A stretch of DNA of 64,000 nt from Tianweitania sediminis (GTDB taxonomy: Bacteria > Pseudomonadota > Alphaproteobacteria > Rhizobiales > Rhizobiaceae). The stretch spans positions 558,001 through 622,000 of the forward strand of contig NZ_JAGIYY010000002.1 in the NCBI RefSeq assembly GCF_017813335.1, written 5' to 3'. The translations under genes were made by a program, and so were the position numbers. The notes under the pieces are model-generated. The model ran no database searches, was not told where the DNA came from, and saw only the letters and a list, made by a program, of their open reading frames with translations. Below, one piece after another: positions 8,164-16,758 of this stretch. Positions within the stretch are counted from its first letter, which is position 1. Every line of letters starts with the position of its first letter.

Positions 8164-8865
8164 ATGGCCGACCAGACCAAGCCGATCGAACTCTATTATT
8201 GGCCCACGCCGAACGGGTGGAAGATCTCCATCATGCTCGAGGAACTCGGTGTCCCCTACGAGGTGAAGCTGATCAACATCGGCAAGGGCGAGCAGTTCGA
8301 GCCTTCGTTCCTCAAGATCGCGCCGAACAACCGCATGCCAGCAATCATCGATCCGGAGGGCCCTGACGGCGAGCCGATCTCCATCTTCGAGTCGGGCGCG
8401 ATCCTGCAGTATCTCGGCCGCAAATTTGGCCGCTTCTATCCCACCGACGAGCGTAGCCGCGTTGAGGTCGACCAGTGGCTCTTCTGGCAGATGGGCGGCC
8501 TGGGTCCAATGGCTGGCCAGGCTCATCATTTCCGTCAATACGCGCCGGAAAAGATCGAGTACGGCATCAACCGCTACACCAACGAGGTAAACCGCCTGTA
8601 CGGCGTCATGAACAAGCGCCTGGCCGACCGCGATTTCCTTGCAGGAGAGTATTCCATTGCCGACATGGCATCGGTTGGATGGGTGAAGCCCTACAGGAAC
8701 CAGGGCCAGGACCTCGAAGACTTCCCGAACCTCAAGCGCTGGTTCGAGGCCGTAAATGAAAGACCGGCCGTTCAGCGCGGCCTTGCATTGGCCGCTGACG
8801 CGCGCTCGAACCTCGCCGAAGACAAGGAAGCGCAGAAGGTTCTTTTCGGCCAAAAGGCACGCTGA
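8164..8865 (+). CDS. Glutathione S-transferase, Nu class (YfcG/YghU-like)
   Basis: A 233-residue cytosolic glutathione transferase. The N-terminal thioredoxin-like domain carries LYYWPTPNGWKISIMLEELG, where the TPNGWK loop is characteristic of Nu-class enzymes such as YfcG, which act mainly as glutathione-dependent disulfide reductases. NNRMPAIID holds the cis-Pro, and IFESGAILQYL the glutathione gamma-glutamyl site. The C-terminal helical domain follows (FLAGEYSIADMASVGWV). AAGGAG stands 7 bases before ATG 8164. Single gene. Confidence 0.93.
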   Translation: MADQTKPIELYYWPTPNGWKISIMLEELGVPYEVKLINIGKGEQFEPSFLKIAPNNRMPAIIDPEGPDGEPISIFESGAILQYLGRKFGRFYPTDERSRVEVDQWLFWQMGGLGPMAGQAHHFRQYAPEKIEYGINRYTNEVNRLYGVMNKRLADRDFLAGEYSIADMASVGWVKPYRNQGQDLEDFPNLKRWFEAVNERPAVQRGLALAADARSNLAEDKEAQKVLFGQKAR

Positions 8866-8879
8866 TCAAGAATGCGACG

Positions 8880-8900
8880 GGGGCGGAGCGGTGCCGCCCC
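8880..8900. terminator. GC-rich hairpin between convergent GST and DUF2147 genes
   Basis: Perfect 7-bp stem GGGGCGG / CCGCCCC with a 7-base loop in the 47-bp convergent gap. No T-run follows on either strand, so it is a weak or factor-assisted terminator at best. Confidence 0.4.
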
Positions 8901-8912
8901 TCGCGCTGCTGC

Positions 8913-9254
8913 CTACATGCGGGTCCACTTCTGACCTCGGCAGATCAGCCCACCGAGGACGCAGCCCTTCATGGAAAGCGAATTCCCGTCCAGCGACGCC
9001 TTCCCGGCATAAGTCTTGTTGTTGGCAGGATCGGTGATCTCACCCGAATAGCGGCTTTCACCGTCCGCATTCATGCGTCCGATCCGGCGGCCCTTGTGGG
9101 CCCCGCTGCTCAAGGTGATGCAGAAAGCCTTTCCACAAGAGGCGATCGTTGCAGTGGCGCCGCTGTCGGTCAGCCAACGTCCTTCGATGTTGTCGGCTGC
9201 GGCGATGGTCGTCAGGCTGAGCGTCGCTGCGATGGCAGCCACAAGAATACGCAT
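8913..9254 (-). CDS. DUF2147 family secreted protein
   Basis: A 113-residue exported protein. The signal peptide is MRILVAAIAATLSLTTIAAA, cleaved about residue 20. The mature part begins NIEGRWLTDSGATATIASCG, matching the DUF2147 pattern in which a G-x-W is followed by a beta-rich small domain ending in CxxxLxCRGQKWTR. Four Cys in the mature region could form two disulfides in the periplasm. ATG 9254 chosen because GGGAGG lies just upstream and the signal peptide starts there; the frame is open to 9281. Molecular function unknown; relatives occur near envelope-stress genes. Confidence 0.8.
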   Translation of the reverse strand: MRILVAAIAATLSLTTIAAADNIEGRWLTDSGATATIASCGKAFCITLSSGAHKGRRIGRMNADGESRYSGEITDPANNKTYAGKASLDGNSLSMKGCVLGGLICRGQKWTRM

Positions 9255-9619
9255 GTGATCCTCCCGATGCGACCAGCCCATGGCCGGTCAGGTTCTGCAG
9301 CAGCTTAGCAGGGGCTGGAACGGCTGGAAAAGACCCTCAGCGCCAGCTTACAAGAAAAGCAGTCACTCTGACCGGTGTGATTCCTGGTTAGCGAAGCGTG
9401 ACTTTCCCGTCCCACCGTTTCCATCGCCTTTGAACGAAATGCGAGGCGATACAAGGGATCTCATCCTTAACGGATCCTCACGTTTACGTCTTGTTTTAGC
9501 TTTGTTTTCCGCGAGTTAAGCACAAGGTTTAACGGCAAATTCAAGCCGGCGGCGCATTCTGATCCCATCAAAAAGGGCGCCGAACAAACGGTTCTCAGGG
9601 GCTAACAGGGATCAAGACA
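9255..9619. other. 365-bp intergenic region between DUF2147 and the Sel1-like gene
   Basis: No gene is evident. It contains a perfect 7-bp inverted repeat, ATCGCCT (9423-9429) / AGGCGAT (9444-9450), with a 14-base loop. From about 9460 to 9545 it is unusually AT-rich for this window, with two TTAACGG copies (near 9467 and 9529). This is probably the divergent promoter region for both neighbours; no clear -35/-10 pair was found. Confidence 0.5.
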
Positions 9620-9886
9620 ATGGCACGCTTCGAAATTCTGGACGGCACGGTCGGCACGATGGGCGCAACGGCTCAGGCGGACATCTTGTTCGAGTTGGGG
9701 CTGATGCACGCTACCGGTCGCGACTGCGAAGTGGATCTGGTCGCGGCACACAAATGGTTCAACATTGCCGCCATCAAGGGCTCCGAACGCGCCGCCGGTT
9801 TGCGGGCCGAACTCGCGATTTCCATGTCAAAGGCCGACATCGCCAAGGCGCTGCGAGCAGCGCGCGAATGGATGACCATCCACTGA
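9620..9886 (+). CDS. Small Sel1-repeat-like protein, 88 residues
   Basis: Contains about one and a half Sel1/TPR-like helices: AQADILFELGLMHATGRDCEVDLVAAHKWFNIAAIKGSERAA has the Sel1 pattern LGxxY..G..V..D...A..W...AA..G. The remainder is helical and ends REWMTIH. No signal peptide, so it is cytoplasmic and may act through protein-protein contact. An AACAGGGATC ribosome region precedes ATG 9620. Short single-repeat proteins of this kind are common in Hyphomicrobiales. Function unknown. Confidence 0.72.
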   Translation: MARFEILDGTVGTMGATAQADILFELGLMHATGRDCEVDLVAAHKWFNIAAIKGSERAAGLRAELAISMSKADIAKALRAAREWMTIH

Positions 9887-9896
9887 AGAAAGAGGC

Positions 9897-9912
9897 CGCT
9901 TCAGCCGAAGCG
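9897..9912. terminator. Hairpin between convergent Sel1-like and secreted-protein genes
   Basis: CGCTTC-AGCC-GAAGCG is a perfect 6-bp stem with a tetraloop. AAAGAG lies before it and CCCTTT after it, which gives short A/T flanks on both sides. A modest bidirectional terminator is plausible. Confidence 0.45.
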
Positions 9913-9940
9913 ACCCTTTGGAACGACGATGCGGCACGCC

Positions 9941-10486
9941 TTACAGGTCAGTGTTGCCGCCACTCACGTTGCCTGAACCCATGCGATCAAGCAGATCGTT
10001 GATGACGTCCGCACAGGTCTGCAGCGACTCATTTGCCGGGCAGCGAACATCGAGCTTGATCTGACCGTTTTCGTCGGTTTCGATCTGGAAGCGCGCGCCG
10101 CGGCGCTCCTGCTGTGGACCCTTGCCGTGGCGAGGCCCGTGCCAGCGCGGACGATCGCGATCCCACCGGCGGCTATGCTCACGATATTCAGCGCGCATCT
10201 GGCGGCGCTGGTCGCGCATCTCCTCGCGCCTGCTTTGCCTGTCTTCCATGCGGCCGTCGTCGTCATCGTATTCGGACGCGTCCTGAGACTCTGTTCCAAC
10301 ATTCGAGTCCTGCTGCATCTGCTCATCGTCCCCATCCGGGGTGAGCTCGGCAGGAGGTGGCGGTGGCGCGGCGGAAGGAGCGGTTTGTGCGGGAGCGGGC
10401 GCCGCAGGCGGTGCGGCGTTTTGTTGAGCGTAGGCGGAGCCGGCAAGCAGCGCAAGCGCTGCGGCGGAAATGATCAGGTGTTTCAT
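9941..10486 (-). CDS. Secreted Pro/acidic/Arg-rich protein of unknown function
   Basis: 181 residues, not recognised. Order: signal peptide MKHLIISAAALALLAGSAYA; a Pro/Ala-rich stretch with PPPPP (residues 21-48); an acidic segment with a DDDD run (50-78); a strongly charged Arg/Glu/His region (80-130, for example RREEMRDQRRQMRAEYREHSRR), perhaps a single helix; and a more ordered end (GARFQIETDENGQIKLDVRCP, ANESLQTCADVINDLLDRMG) with two Cys. Probably periplasmic. The upstream GGAAC-N17-CGTT element suggests control by the general-stress sigma factor EcfG. Confidence 0.75.
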   Translation of the reverse strand: MKHLIISAAALALLAGSAYAQQNAAPPAAPAPAQTAPSAAPPPPPAELTPDGDDEQMQQDSNVGTESQDASEYDDDDGRMEDRQSRREEMRDQRRQMRAEYREHSRRWDRDRPRWHGPRHGKGPQQERRGARFQIETDENGQIKLDVRCPANESLQTCADVINDLLDRMGSGNVSGGNTDL

Positions 10487-10523
10487 GAGGGCAGAACTCC
10501 TTGGGTTTTGGTCTGCTCACCCC

Positions 10524-10549
10524 AACGGTTCCTGTTTCCGGATTGTTCC
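10524..10549 (-). promoter_or_regulatory. EcfG-type general-stress promoter
   Basis: Read on the minus strand, GGAAC (10549-10545), 17 bases, then CGTT (10527-10524). This matches the GGAAC-N16/17-CGTT consensus of EcfG/SigT-dependent promoters of the PhyR stress regulon in alphaproteobacteria. Transcription would start near 10515, about 30 bases before the ATG at 10486. phyR, nepR and ecfG themselves are not in the window. Confidence 0.65.
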
Positions 10550-10557
10550 TTTGCCGT

Positions 10558-11181
10558 TCAGCTCATCGCCACATACCGACCTGGCCGGTGGTTGATGGCG
10601 AGGATCATGTTGAACACCACCGCACCGATCACCGACAGAACTACCTGCGGGCCGGTGAGCACGGTGAAAGCGACCGCTAGGATGATCAGGTCCACCCCGA
10701 GCTGAAAATATCCGGCACGGATGATGTTTCGGTCCTGCAAGAAGAGCGCAAGGATGGTGAAGCCGCCCAATCCAGTGCGATGACGAGCAAGAACCAGCAG
10801 TCCCATCCCTTGCAGCGCTCCGCCGAGCAGCGCGGCAAACAGCGGATCCAGAAACTCGAAGCTGATCCACATAGGAAAAGCGCGGCTCATCACCGAAACC
10901 AGCACAACGGCGGCGAAGGTCCGGGCCGCAAAGGCCCAGCCCATTCGAGCAACGCCGAAGGCGTAGAAGGGCAGGTTGATCACGAAGAAGATCGTGCCGA
11001 AGCCATAGCCTGTCATGTACTGCAGCAGAAGCGCGAGGCCTGCCGCGCTGCCGGCCGTCAGATGCGCATGCGTATACATAACGAGGCCGAGCGCCGCAAA
11101 AGCGGTGCCTGTCAGGATGGCGAGCACATCCTCGTAGAGGCGGTGCCGCTGAACGGCAGGATCGGCGCCAGGAAGGGTCAT
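10558..11181 (-). CDS. YitT family membrane protein
   Basis: A 207-residue inner-membrane protein with five to six hydrophobic segments, beginning after a short polar tail (LYEDVLAILTGTAFAALGLVMY). The TGYGFGTIFFVINLPFY and GMGLLVLARHRTGLGGFTILALFLQ segments match the YitT/DUF161 family. Function is not established for this family. It is 50 bases downstream of the methylcrotonyl-CoA carboxylase alpha gene on the same strand and could be read through from that operon. The C-terminal DUF2179 domain found in many Gram-positive YitT proteins is absent. Confidence 0.85.
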   Translation of the reverse strand: MTLPGADPAVQRHRLYEDVLAILTGTAFAALGLVMYTHAHLTAGSAAGLALLLQYMTGYGFGTIFFVINLPFYAFGVARMGWAFAARTFAAVVLVSVMSRAFPMWISFEFLDPLFAALLGGALQGMGLLVLARHRTGLGGFTILALFLQDRNIIRAGYFQLGVDLIILAVAFTVLTGPQVVLSVIGAVVFNMILAINHRPGRYVAMS

Positions 11182-11231
11182 GAGCGCATTCTTACGGCCT
11201 CCTGTGGCAACGCAGCAATCAAGCGGTGCTG

Positions 11232-13184
11232 TTATCCCGTCGCTTCCTCAAAGGTCACCAGCACGACCTTGTCTTCCACCTGATCTCCTTGCGACACGAT
11301 CGTTGCCACAACCGCATCTTGCGGTGCCGTGATCGTGTGCTCCATCTTCATGGCTTCAAGCACGAGCAGCGGCTGGCCCTTCTGGACCGTGTCGCCGGGC
11401 GCAACCCGCACGAGCTTGACGAGCCCCGGCATCGGCGCCCGCAGCCCCCCGGATGCGGCACCGGCGCCGGCAGCCTGGTCGAGAGGGTCGGCATGTGCGA
11501 AGTCAAAGCCGACGCCATTCTCGAAAACCGTCAGGTGACCGGGCCAGCGCACCGCCTCGGCGGCGGCATCGGCAGGAAGCGTGATCGCCGCCGTGGAGCC
11601 TTCCGGCGTCACCGTCCATCCAGAGCCCGATGGGGCGATACGCGCCTGAACGGCCTCGTCCTCGCCGATCGTGACGCTGCGTGCGACCGGATGGAAATGC
11701 GCATAACCGCGCAGCGCCGCCCAAGGATCGGCACGATCCGCAACATCGGAAGCGCCGGCAGCGGCCAGCGCAGCAATGGCGGTGGCACGCTCGCTGGGCT
11801 GCCTTCGCGACACCAAGGCCTCACCTTTGCGCTCAATCATGCCGGTGTCGACCTTGCCGGCGGCAAATTCCGCGTCCCGACCAAGCTGCGCAAGAAAATT
11901 CTTGTTTGTCACGGATCCCGCAACCCGCGTCGCGTCAACAGCTGCCACGAGCGACTCCAGGGCATCCTCACGCGTCGCGCCATGCGTCACCAGCTTGGCG
12001 ATCATGGGATCATAGAAGGGCGAGATCGCATCGCCCTGCCGGACACCGGTTTCCACGCGCAGCGAAGCGTTCTCCTGCGGAAAGTCGAGATGGTGCAGTG
12101 TTCCGGTCGCCGGAAGAAAGCCTTTTGCGGGATCTTCGGCGTAAAGCCGCGCCTCGAAAGCGTGCCCTGACAGGGTGATTTGCTCCTGGTCCCGAGGCAG
12201 CGGCTCCCCTGCGGCCACACGCAACTGCCATTCCACGAGATCGATGCCCGTCACCATTTCCGTGACAGGATGTTCGACCTGCAAACGCGTGTTCATTTCC
12301 ATGAACCAGAAGCCTTCGGGCCGCAGCCCCGCGGAAGCGTCAACGATGAACTCAATCGTGCCCGCCCCTGAATAGTTGATGGCACGGGCAGCCTTCACGG
12401 CTGCTTCTGTCATGGCCTGGCGCATCTCGGCCGTCATGCCGGGCGCGGGGGCTTCCTCGATCACCTTCTGGTGCCGGCGCTGCGCCGAGCAGTCGCGCTC
12501 AAACAGGTGCACGGCGTTGCCGTGGTTGTCACCAAACACCTGCACCTCAATGTGGCGCGGCGACAGGATGTATTTTTCGACCAGCACCCGGTCGTCGCCG
12601 AACGCCGCCTTCGCTTCGCGCTTGGCGCCTGCCAGCGCTTCGGGAAAGCTGTCGGGATCATCCACCCGCCGCATGCCTTTGCCGCCGCCGCCCGCGCGCG
12701 CCTTGATCAGCACGGGATAGCCAATCTCATGCGCCTTTGTGGCGAGCACCACGATTTCCTGCGCTTCGCCATGGTAGCCTGGCACCACGGGCACGCCGGC
12801 CTTCTCCATCAGCCGCTTGGCCGCGTCCTTCAAGCCCATCGCGCGGATCGCATCGGCAGATGGTCCGATAAAGGTGAGGCCGGCGGCAGTCACTTGATCC
12901 ACGAAGTCGGGATTTTCCGACAGGAAGCCGTAGCCCGGATGGATGGCTTCCGCGCCGGTTCGAAGGGCAGCGTCAATAATCAGGTCGCCGCGCAGATAAC
13001 TTTCACCCACAGGCGAGGGGCCGATATGCAGGGCCTCGTCCGCCATTTCGACGTGCAGCGCTTTTGCATCCGCATCCGAATAAACCGCGACAGTGCGAAT
13101 CCCCATGCGGTGCGCCGTACGGATCACGCGGCAGGCGATCTCGCCGCGATTGGCAATGAGGATCTTGCTGAAAAGCTTTGTCAT
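11232..13184 (-). CDS. liuD: Methylcrotonyl-CoA carboxylase, alpha (biotin carboxylase/BCCP) subunit
   Basis: The biotin-bearing subunit of 3-methylcrotonyl-CoA carboxylase, step three of leucine breakdown. 650 residues. The N-terminal biotin carboxylase is shown by KILIANRGEIACRVIRTA, GYGFLSENPDF, the ATP-grasp loop AGGGGKGMR and the FMEMNTRLQVEHPVTE active-site segment. A middle linker domain follows, then a C-terminal biotin carrier domain with EAMKMEH, biotinyl Lys about residue 613. Start at ATG 13184 (MTKLFSKILIANRGE); an open frame to 13310 overlaps the beta gene. The call as MCC rather than propionyl- or geranyl-CoA carboxylase rests on the adjacent isovaleryl-CoA dehydrogenase. Confidence 0.9.
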   Translation of the reverse strand: MTKLFSKILIANRGEIACRVIRTAHRMGIRTVAVYSDADAKALHVEMADEALHIGPSPVGESYLRGDLIIDAALRTGAEAIHPGYGFLSENPDFVDQVTAAGLTFIGPSADAIRAMGLKDAAKRLMEKAGVPVVPGYHGEAQEIVVLATKAHEIGYPVLIKARAGGGGKGMRRVDDPDSFPEALAGAKREAKAAFGDDRVLVEKYILSPRHIEVQVFGDNHGNAVHLFERDCSAQRRHQKVIEEAPAPGMTAEMRQAMTEAAVKAARAINYSGAGTIEFIVDASAGLRPEGFWFMEMNTRLQVEHPVTEMVTGIDLVEWQLRVAAGEPLPRDQEQITLSGHAFEARLYAEDPAKGFLPATGTLHHLDFPQENASLRVETGVRQGDAISPFYDPMIAKLVTHGATREDALESLVAAVDATRVAGSVTNKNFLAQLGRDAEFAAGKVDTGMIERKGEALVSRRQPSERATAIAALAAAGASDVADRADPWAALRGYAHFHPVARSVTIGEDEAVQARIAPSGSGWTVTPEGSTAAITLPADAAAEAVRWPGHLTVFENGVGFDFAHADPLDQAAGAGAASGGLRAPMPGLVKLVRVAPGDTVQKGQPLLVLEAMKMEHTITAPQDAVVATIVSQGDQVEDKVVLVTFEEATG

Positions 13185-13195
13185 CTCGCTCAACC

Positions 13196-14803
13196 TCACA
13201 TCCGGAACAGGCCGAACTTGGTGTCCGGAATGGGTGCATTCAGAGTGGTGGCGAGGCTGAGCGCCAGCACCTCGCGGGTTTTTGCCGGATCGATGATCCC
13301 ATCGTCCCAAAGCCGCGCTGAAGAATAAAGCGGATGGCCTTCGCGCTCATACTTGTCGAGGATTGGCTGGCGGAACGCGGCTTCCTCCTCGGCACTCCAT
13401 TCACCGCCGCGCCGTTCGATGCCCTCGCGCTTGACGATCGACAGCACCGTTGCCGCCTGCTCGCCGCCCATGACGGAGATGCGCGCATTCGGCCACATCC
13501 ACAGGAAGCGCGGGGAATAAGCGCGGCCGCACATGCCATAATTGCCGGCACCGAACGAGCCACCGATGATCACGGTGAGCTTCGGCACCTGCGCGGTTGC
13601 GACGGCCGTGACCAGCTTGGCGCCGTCCTTGGCAATGCCGCCCGCCTCATACTTCCGGCCCACCATGAAGCCCGTGATGTTCTGCAGGAACACCAGCGGG
13701 ATCTTCCGCTGGCAGCACAACTCGATGAAGTGTGCGCCTTTTTGCGCGCTTTCCGAGAACAGAACACCGTTGTTGGCGATGATGCCAACCGGCATGCCGT
13801 GGATATGCGCGAAGCCGGTGACCAGCGTCGTGCCGTAGTTCTGCTTGAACTCGTCGAGTTCCGATCCGTCCACGATGCGCGCGATGACTTCGCGCACGTC
13901 ATACGGCTGGCGCGTGTCTTCAGGTACGATGCCGTAGATCTCATCTTGGGAGCGAAGCGGCTGCACCACCTCACGAAGCTTGAGCGGCATCTCGCTCTTT
14001 CGATTCAGGTTTCTGACGATCCGCCGCAGCTGAGCGAGCGCATGTTCGTCGTTGAGCGCGTAATGATCCGCCACGCCAGACAAACGCGTATGCGTATCCG
14101 CCCCGCCGAGGTCTTCCGCCGACACCACTTCGCCGGTCGCCGCTTTCACCAGCGGTGGGCCGCCAAGGAAAATCGTCGCCTGGTTCTTCACCATGATCGT
14201 TTCATCGGACATAGCCGGCACGTAAGCGCCGCCGGCGGTGCAGGAGCCCATCACGCAAGCGAGCTGGGGAATGCCCTGGGCGCTCATATTGGCCTGGTTG
14301 AAAAAGATGCGGCCGAAATGCTCGCGGTCAGGGAAGACCTCATCCTGGTTTGGCAGGTTGGCGCCGCCCGAATCCACTAGGTACAGGCAGGGCAGGTCGT
14401 TTTCCGCCGCAATCTCCTGCGCCCGCAAATGCTTCTTCACGGTGAGTGGATAATAGGTCCCGCCCTTCACGGTCGCGTCGTTGACGACAATCATGCACGG
14501 CGTGCCCTCGACCATGCCGACGCCGGCGATCATTCCGGCCGACGCGATGCCACCGCCATACATGTCCCACGCCGCGAATTGGCCGATCTCCAGAAACGGT
14601 GAACCGGCATCCAGCAGCTGCGCCAAACGCTCGCGCGGCAGGAGCTTGCCGCGTGCAGTATGGCGCTGCCGAGCTTCTTCCGGGCCGCCTTGTTCCACGA
14701 TCGCCGCCTTGTCCTTCATCTCGGCCACCAGCGCGCGCATGCGCTCCGCATTAGCCTTGAAGGCTTCGGACGACGGGGAGATCTGTGTCTGGATCACGGG
14801 CAT
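13196..14803 (-). CDS. liuB: Methylcrotonyl-CoA carboxylase, beta (carboxyltransferase) subunit
   Basis: Transfers the carboxyl group from carboxybiotin to 3-methylcrotonyl-CoA. 535 residues, normal for MCC beta. Family features include [18 protein letters not shown], the acyl-CoA/biotin pocket glycine-rich stretches ([24 protein letters not shown] and [16 protein letters not shown]), and [23 protein letters not shown] near the C-terminus. It lies 4 bases downstream of isovaleryl-CoA dehydrogenase and 11 bases upstream of the alpha subunit, so the three are one transcription unit. Confidence 0.94.
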   Translation of the reverse strand: MPVIQTQISPSSEAFKANAERMRALVAEMKDKAAIVEQGGPEEARQRHTARGKLLPRERLAQLLDAGSPFLEIGQFAAWDMYGGGIASAGMIAGVGMVEGTPCMIVVNDATVKGGTYYPLTVKKHLRAQEIAAENDLPCLYLVDSGGANLPNQDEVFPDREHFGRIFFNQANMSAQGIPQLACVMGSCTAGGAYVPAMSDETIMVKNQATIFLGGPPLVKAATGEVVSAEDLGGADTHTRLSGVADHYALNDEHALAQLRRIVRNLNRKSEMPLKLREVVQPLRSQDEIYGIVPEDTRQPYDVREVIARIVDGSELDEFKQNYGTTLVTGFAHIHGMPVGIIANNGVLFSESAQKGAHFIELCCQRKIPLVFLQNITGFMVGRKYEAGGIAKDGAKLVTAVATAQVPKLTVIIGGSFGAGNYGMCGRAYSPRFLWMWPNARISVMGGEQAATVLSIVKREGIERRGGEWSAEEEAAFRQPILDKYEREGHPLYSSARLWDDGIIDPAKTREVLALSLATTLNAPIPDTKFGLFRM

Positions 14804-14807
14804 GGGA

Positions 14808-15968
14808 TCAGCCTTCTTCCATCATTTCGCGGCCGATCAGCCAGCGGCGGATTTCACTGGTGCCGGCGCCGATTTCGTAGAGCTTGGCGTCGCGCAGCAA
14901 GCGGCCGGTTGGATAATCGTTGATGTAACCGTTGCCGCCAAGCAGCTGGAGGGCATCCAGCGCGCACTGCGTGGCTTTTTCGGCGGCGAAAAGGATGCAG
15001 CCGGCAGAATCCTTACGCGAGGTCTTGCCGTCGTCGCAGCCCCGCGCAACCGCGTAGACATAAGCGCGGCAGGCGTTCAGCGTGGTGTAAAGGTCGGCCA
15101 TCTTGCCCTGCACGAGCTGGAACGATCCAATCGGCTGGTCGAACTGCTTGCGCTCGCGCACGTACGGCACGGCCACGTCGAGACAGGCAGCCATGATCCC
15201 GAGCGGACCGCCCGACAGCACAACCCGCTCGTAATCGAGGCCGGACATCAGCACCTCGACGCCGCGCCCTTCCTCGCCCAGCACATTGTCGTAGGGCACC
15301 TCGACATCCTCGAAGACCAGCTCGCCGGTGTTGGAGCCGCGCATGCCGAGCTTGTCGAGCTTCTGCGCAATGGAGAAGCCGGCCATGTCCTTTTCGATCA
15401 GGAAAGCCGTGATGCCGCGCGATTTCCGCTCCGGATCCGTTTTTGCATAGACCACCAGCGTTTCGGCATCGGGACCGTTGGTGATCCACATCTTGGTGCC
15501 GTTCAGCACATATCGGTCGTTGCGCTTTTCGGCGCGCAGCTTCATCGAAACGACATCGGAGCCTGAACCGCTTTCCGACATCGCAAGCGCACCGACATGC
15601 TCACCCGAGCAAAGCTTCGGCAGATATTTGGCTTTCTGCTCGGCCGAGCCCCAGCGATTGATCTGGTTGACGCACAGATTGGAATGCGCCCCGTAGGAAA
15701 GTCCGACGGATGCGGATGCTCGGCTGATTTCCTCGACCGCCACGACATGGGCGAGGTAGCCCATGCCGGAGCCCCCGAATTCGGGATCGGCGGTCATCCC
15801 CAGCAGGCCGAGCTCGCCCATTTCACGCCAAAGCGGCGCTGGAAACTCGTTGCTTCGGTCGATTTCCGCCGCCTGCGGGGCGATGCGCTCCTGCGCAAAG
15901 CGGCGCACGGTGTCGCGCAGCGCTTCGAGATCTTCGCCCAGGCCAAAATCCATGCTGTTTGCGTACAT
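14808..15968 (-). CDS. liuA: Isovaleryl-CoA dehydrogenase
   Basis: An FAD enzyme that oxidises isovaleryl-CoA to 3-methylcrotonyl-CoA and gives electrons to ETF. 386 residues. Acyl-CoA dehydrogenase signatures are present: [16 protein letters not shown] for the flavin and substrate, and [22 protein letters not shown] near the C-terminus. The catalytic base in IVD lies in the G-helix; here E247 in [15 protein letters not shown] is the match, and the C-terminal Glu used by most other acyl-CoA dehydrogenases is replaced, which supports the IVD call. Gene order regulator-liuA-liuB-liuD. Confidence 0.95.
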   Translation of the reverse strand: MYANSMDFGLGEDLEALRDTVRRFAQERIAPQAAEIDRSNEFPAPLWREMGELGLLGMTADPEFGGSGMGYLAHVVAVEEISRASASVGLSYGAHSNLCVNQINRWGSAEQKAKYLPKLCSGEHVGALAMSESGSGSDVVSMKLRAEKRNDRYVLNGTKMWITNGPDAETLVVYAKTDPERKSRGITAFLIEKDMAGFSIAQKLDKLGMRGSNTGELVFEDVEVPYDNVLGEEGRGVEVLMSGLDYERVVLSGGPLGIMAACLDVAVPYVRERKQFDQPIGSFQLVQGKMADLYTTLNACRAYVYAVARGCDDGKTSRKDSAGCILFAAEKATQCALDALQLLGGNGYINDYPTGRLLRDAKLYEIGAGTSEIRRWLIGREMMEEG

Positions 15969-15986
15969 GCTGCCTCTCGCTCAGGT

Positions 15987-16592
15987 TCAATGATGGGGAG
16001 CCGCGCCGACGAGGCGCAGCGTCATGATGAGATATCTAGCAATCAGTTCATCCACCGAAAGCCGGTCCTGCGGCCGGTACCAGACGATCACTCCGGTAAT
16101 CATCTGAATGATGGCCATGGTGGTCAGCCCCGCGTCCTCGATCGTGAAGCGGCCTGCCGCCATCCCGTCCTGCAGGATGGTGCGAAGCTGTGCCTCGTAG
16201 CGGGAGCGGAGATCGAGGATCACCGGCAACTGGCCTTCGGAAAGCGACCGCAGCTCGAGATTGGAGACGTGGGTGGTTTCGCGCCGTTCCAGATGAAACC
16301 GGATGTGGTGCTCGACGAAGTCAGCCAGCCTCGAAGCTGGCTCCAAGCCTGCTTGGGCGCGCTTTGCTTCCCAGGAAGACAGAAGCTCTTCCATATGACG
16401 GGCCATAAGCTTGAAGAGCAGATCCTGCTTGTTGGGAAAATAGCGGTAAAGAGCAGCTGCCTGCACGCCCACCTCGGATGCGAGCTGGCGCATGGCAACC
16501 GCTTCGAAGCCGTGGCGCGCGATCAAGCTTGCCGCCGCAATGCGGATTGCAGCCTCTGTTTTCCCGCCCTCGGATCCCGTTGTGCGCGCCAT
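15987..16592 (-). CDS. TetR-family regulator of the leucine-degradation operon
   Basis: A 201-residue one-domain repressor. The N-terminal helix-turn-helix is IAAASLIARHGFEAVAMRQL followed by ASEVGVQAAALYRYFPNKQDLL (about residues 20-60); the remainder is a helical ligand-binding domain. Start at ATG 16592, with GGAGG 5 bases upstream; the frame is open to 16613. It is 18 bases upstream of liuA on the same strand, so it is probably autoregulated. Proteobacterial liu genes are controlled by MerR (LiuR) or TetR (LiuQ) proteins with CoA-ester ligands; this would be the second type, by inference. It may also act on the divergent fadL-like gene. Confidence 0.85.
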   Translation of the reverse strand: MARTTGSEGGKTEAAIRIAAASLIARHGFEAVAMRQLASEVGVQAAALYRYFPNKQDLLFKLMARHMEELLSSWEAKRAQAGLEPASRLADFVEHHIRFHLERRETTHVSNLELRSLSEGQLPVILDLRSRYEAQLRTILQDGMAAGRFTIEDAGLTTMAIIQMITGVIVWYRPQDRLSVDELIARYLIMTLRLVGAAPHH

Positions 16593-16615
16593 CCGTTCCT
16601 CCGGCGGCAGCAATA

Positions 16616-16631
16616 AAACGAACGTTCATTT
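16616..16631. promoter_or_regulatory. Probable TetR operator
   Basis: A 16-bp near-palindrome, AAACGAACGTTCATTT, with a perfect GAACGTTC core; only one pair (positions 4/13) breaks symmetry. It begins 24 bases upstream of the regulator ATG and about 130 bases before the divergent fadL-like gene. A second, simpler palindrome, GCCCATGGGC, is at 16655-16664. Confidence 0.55.
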
Positions 16632-16758
16632 CTTTCAAGAGTGCTGGTTCTGTGGCCCATGGGCAACGGTTGTTTGGGAAAGCGGCTGCGCATCGCGCTT
16701 AGCGTTTTCGCTTAAGTCGCAGTCACGTAAGGTTTTGCGGTGATTTGGGGGAACCACT

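Noticed and set aside
9514-9534. A possible CtrA box upstream of the Sel1-like gene
   Set aside because: TTAA is followed by TTAA after 9 bases, not 7, which does not fit the CtrA spacing.
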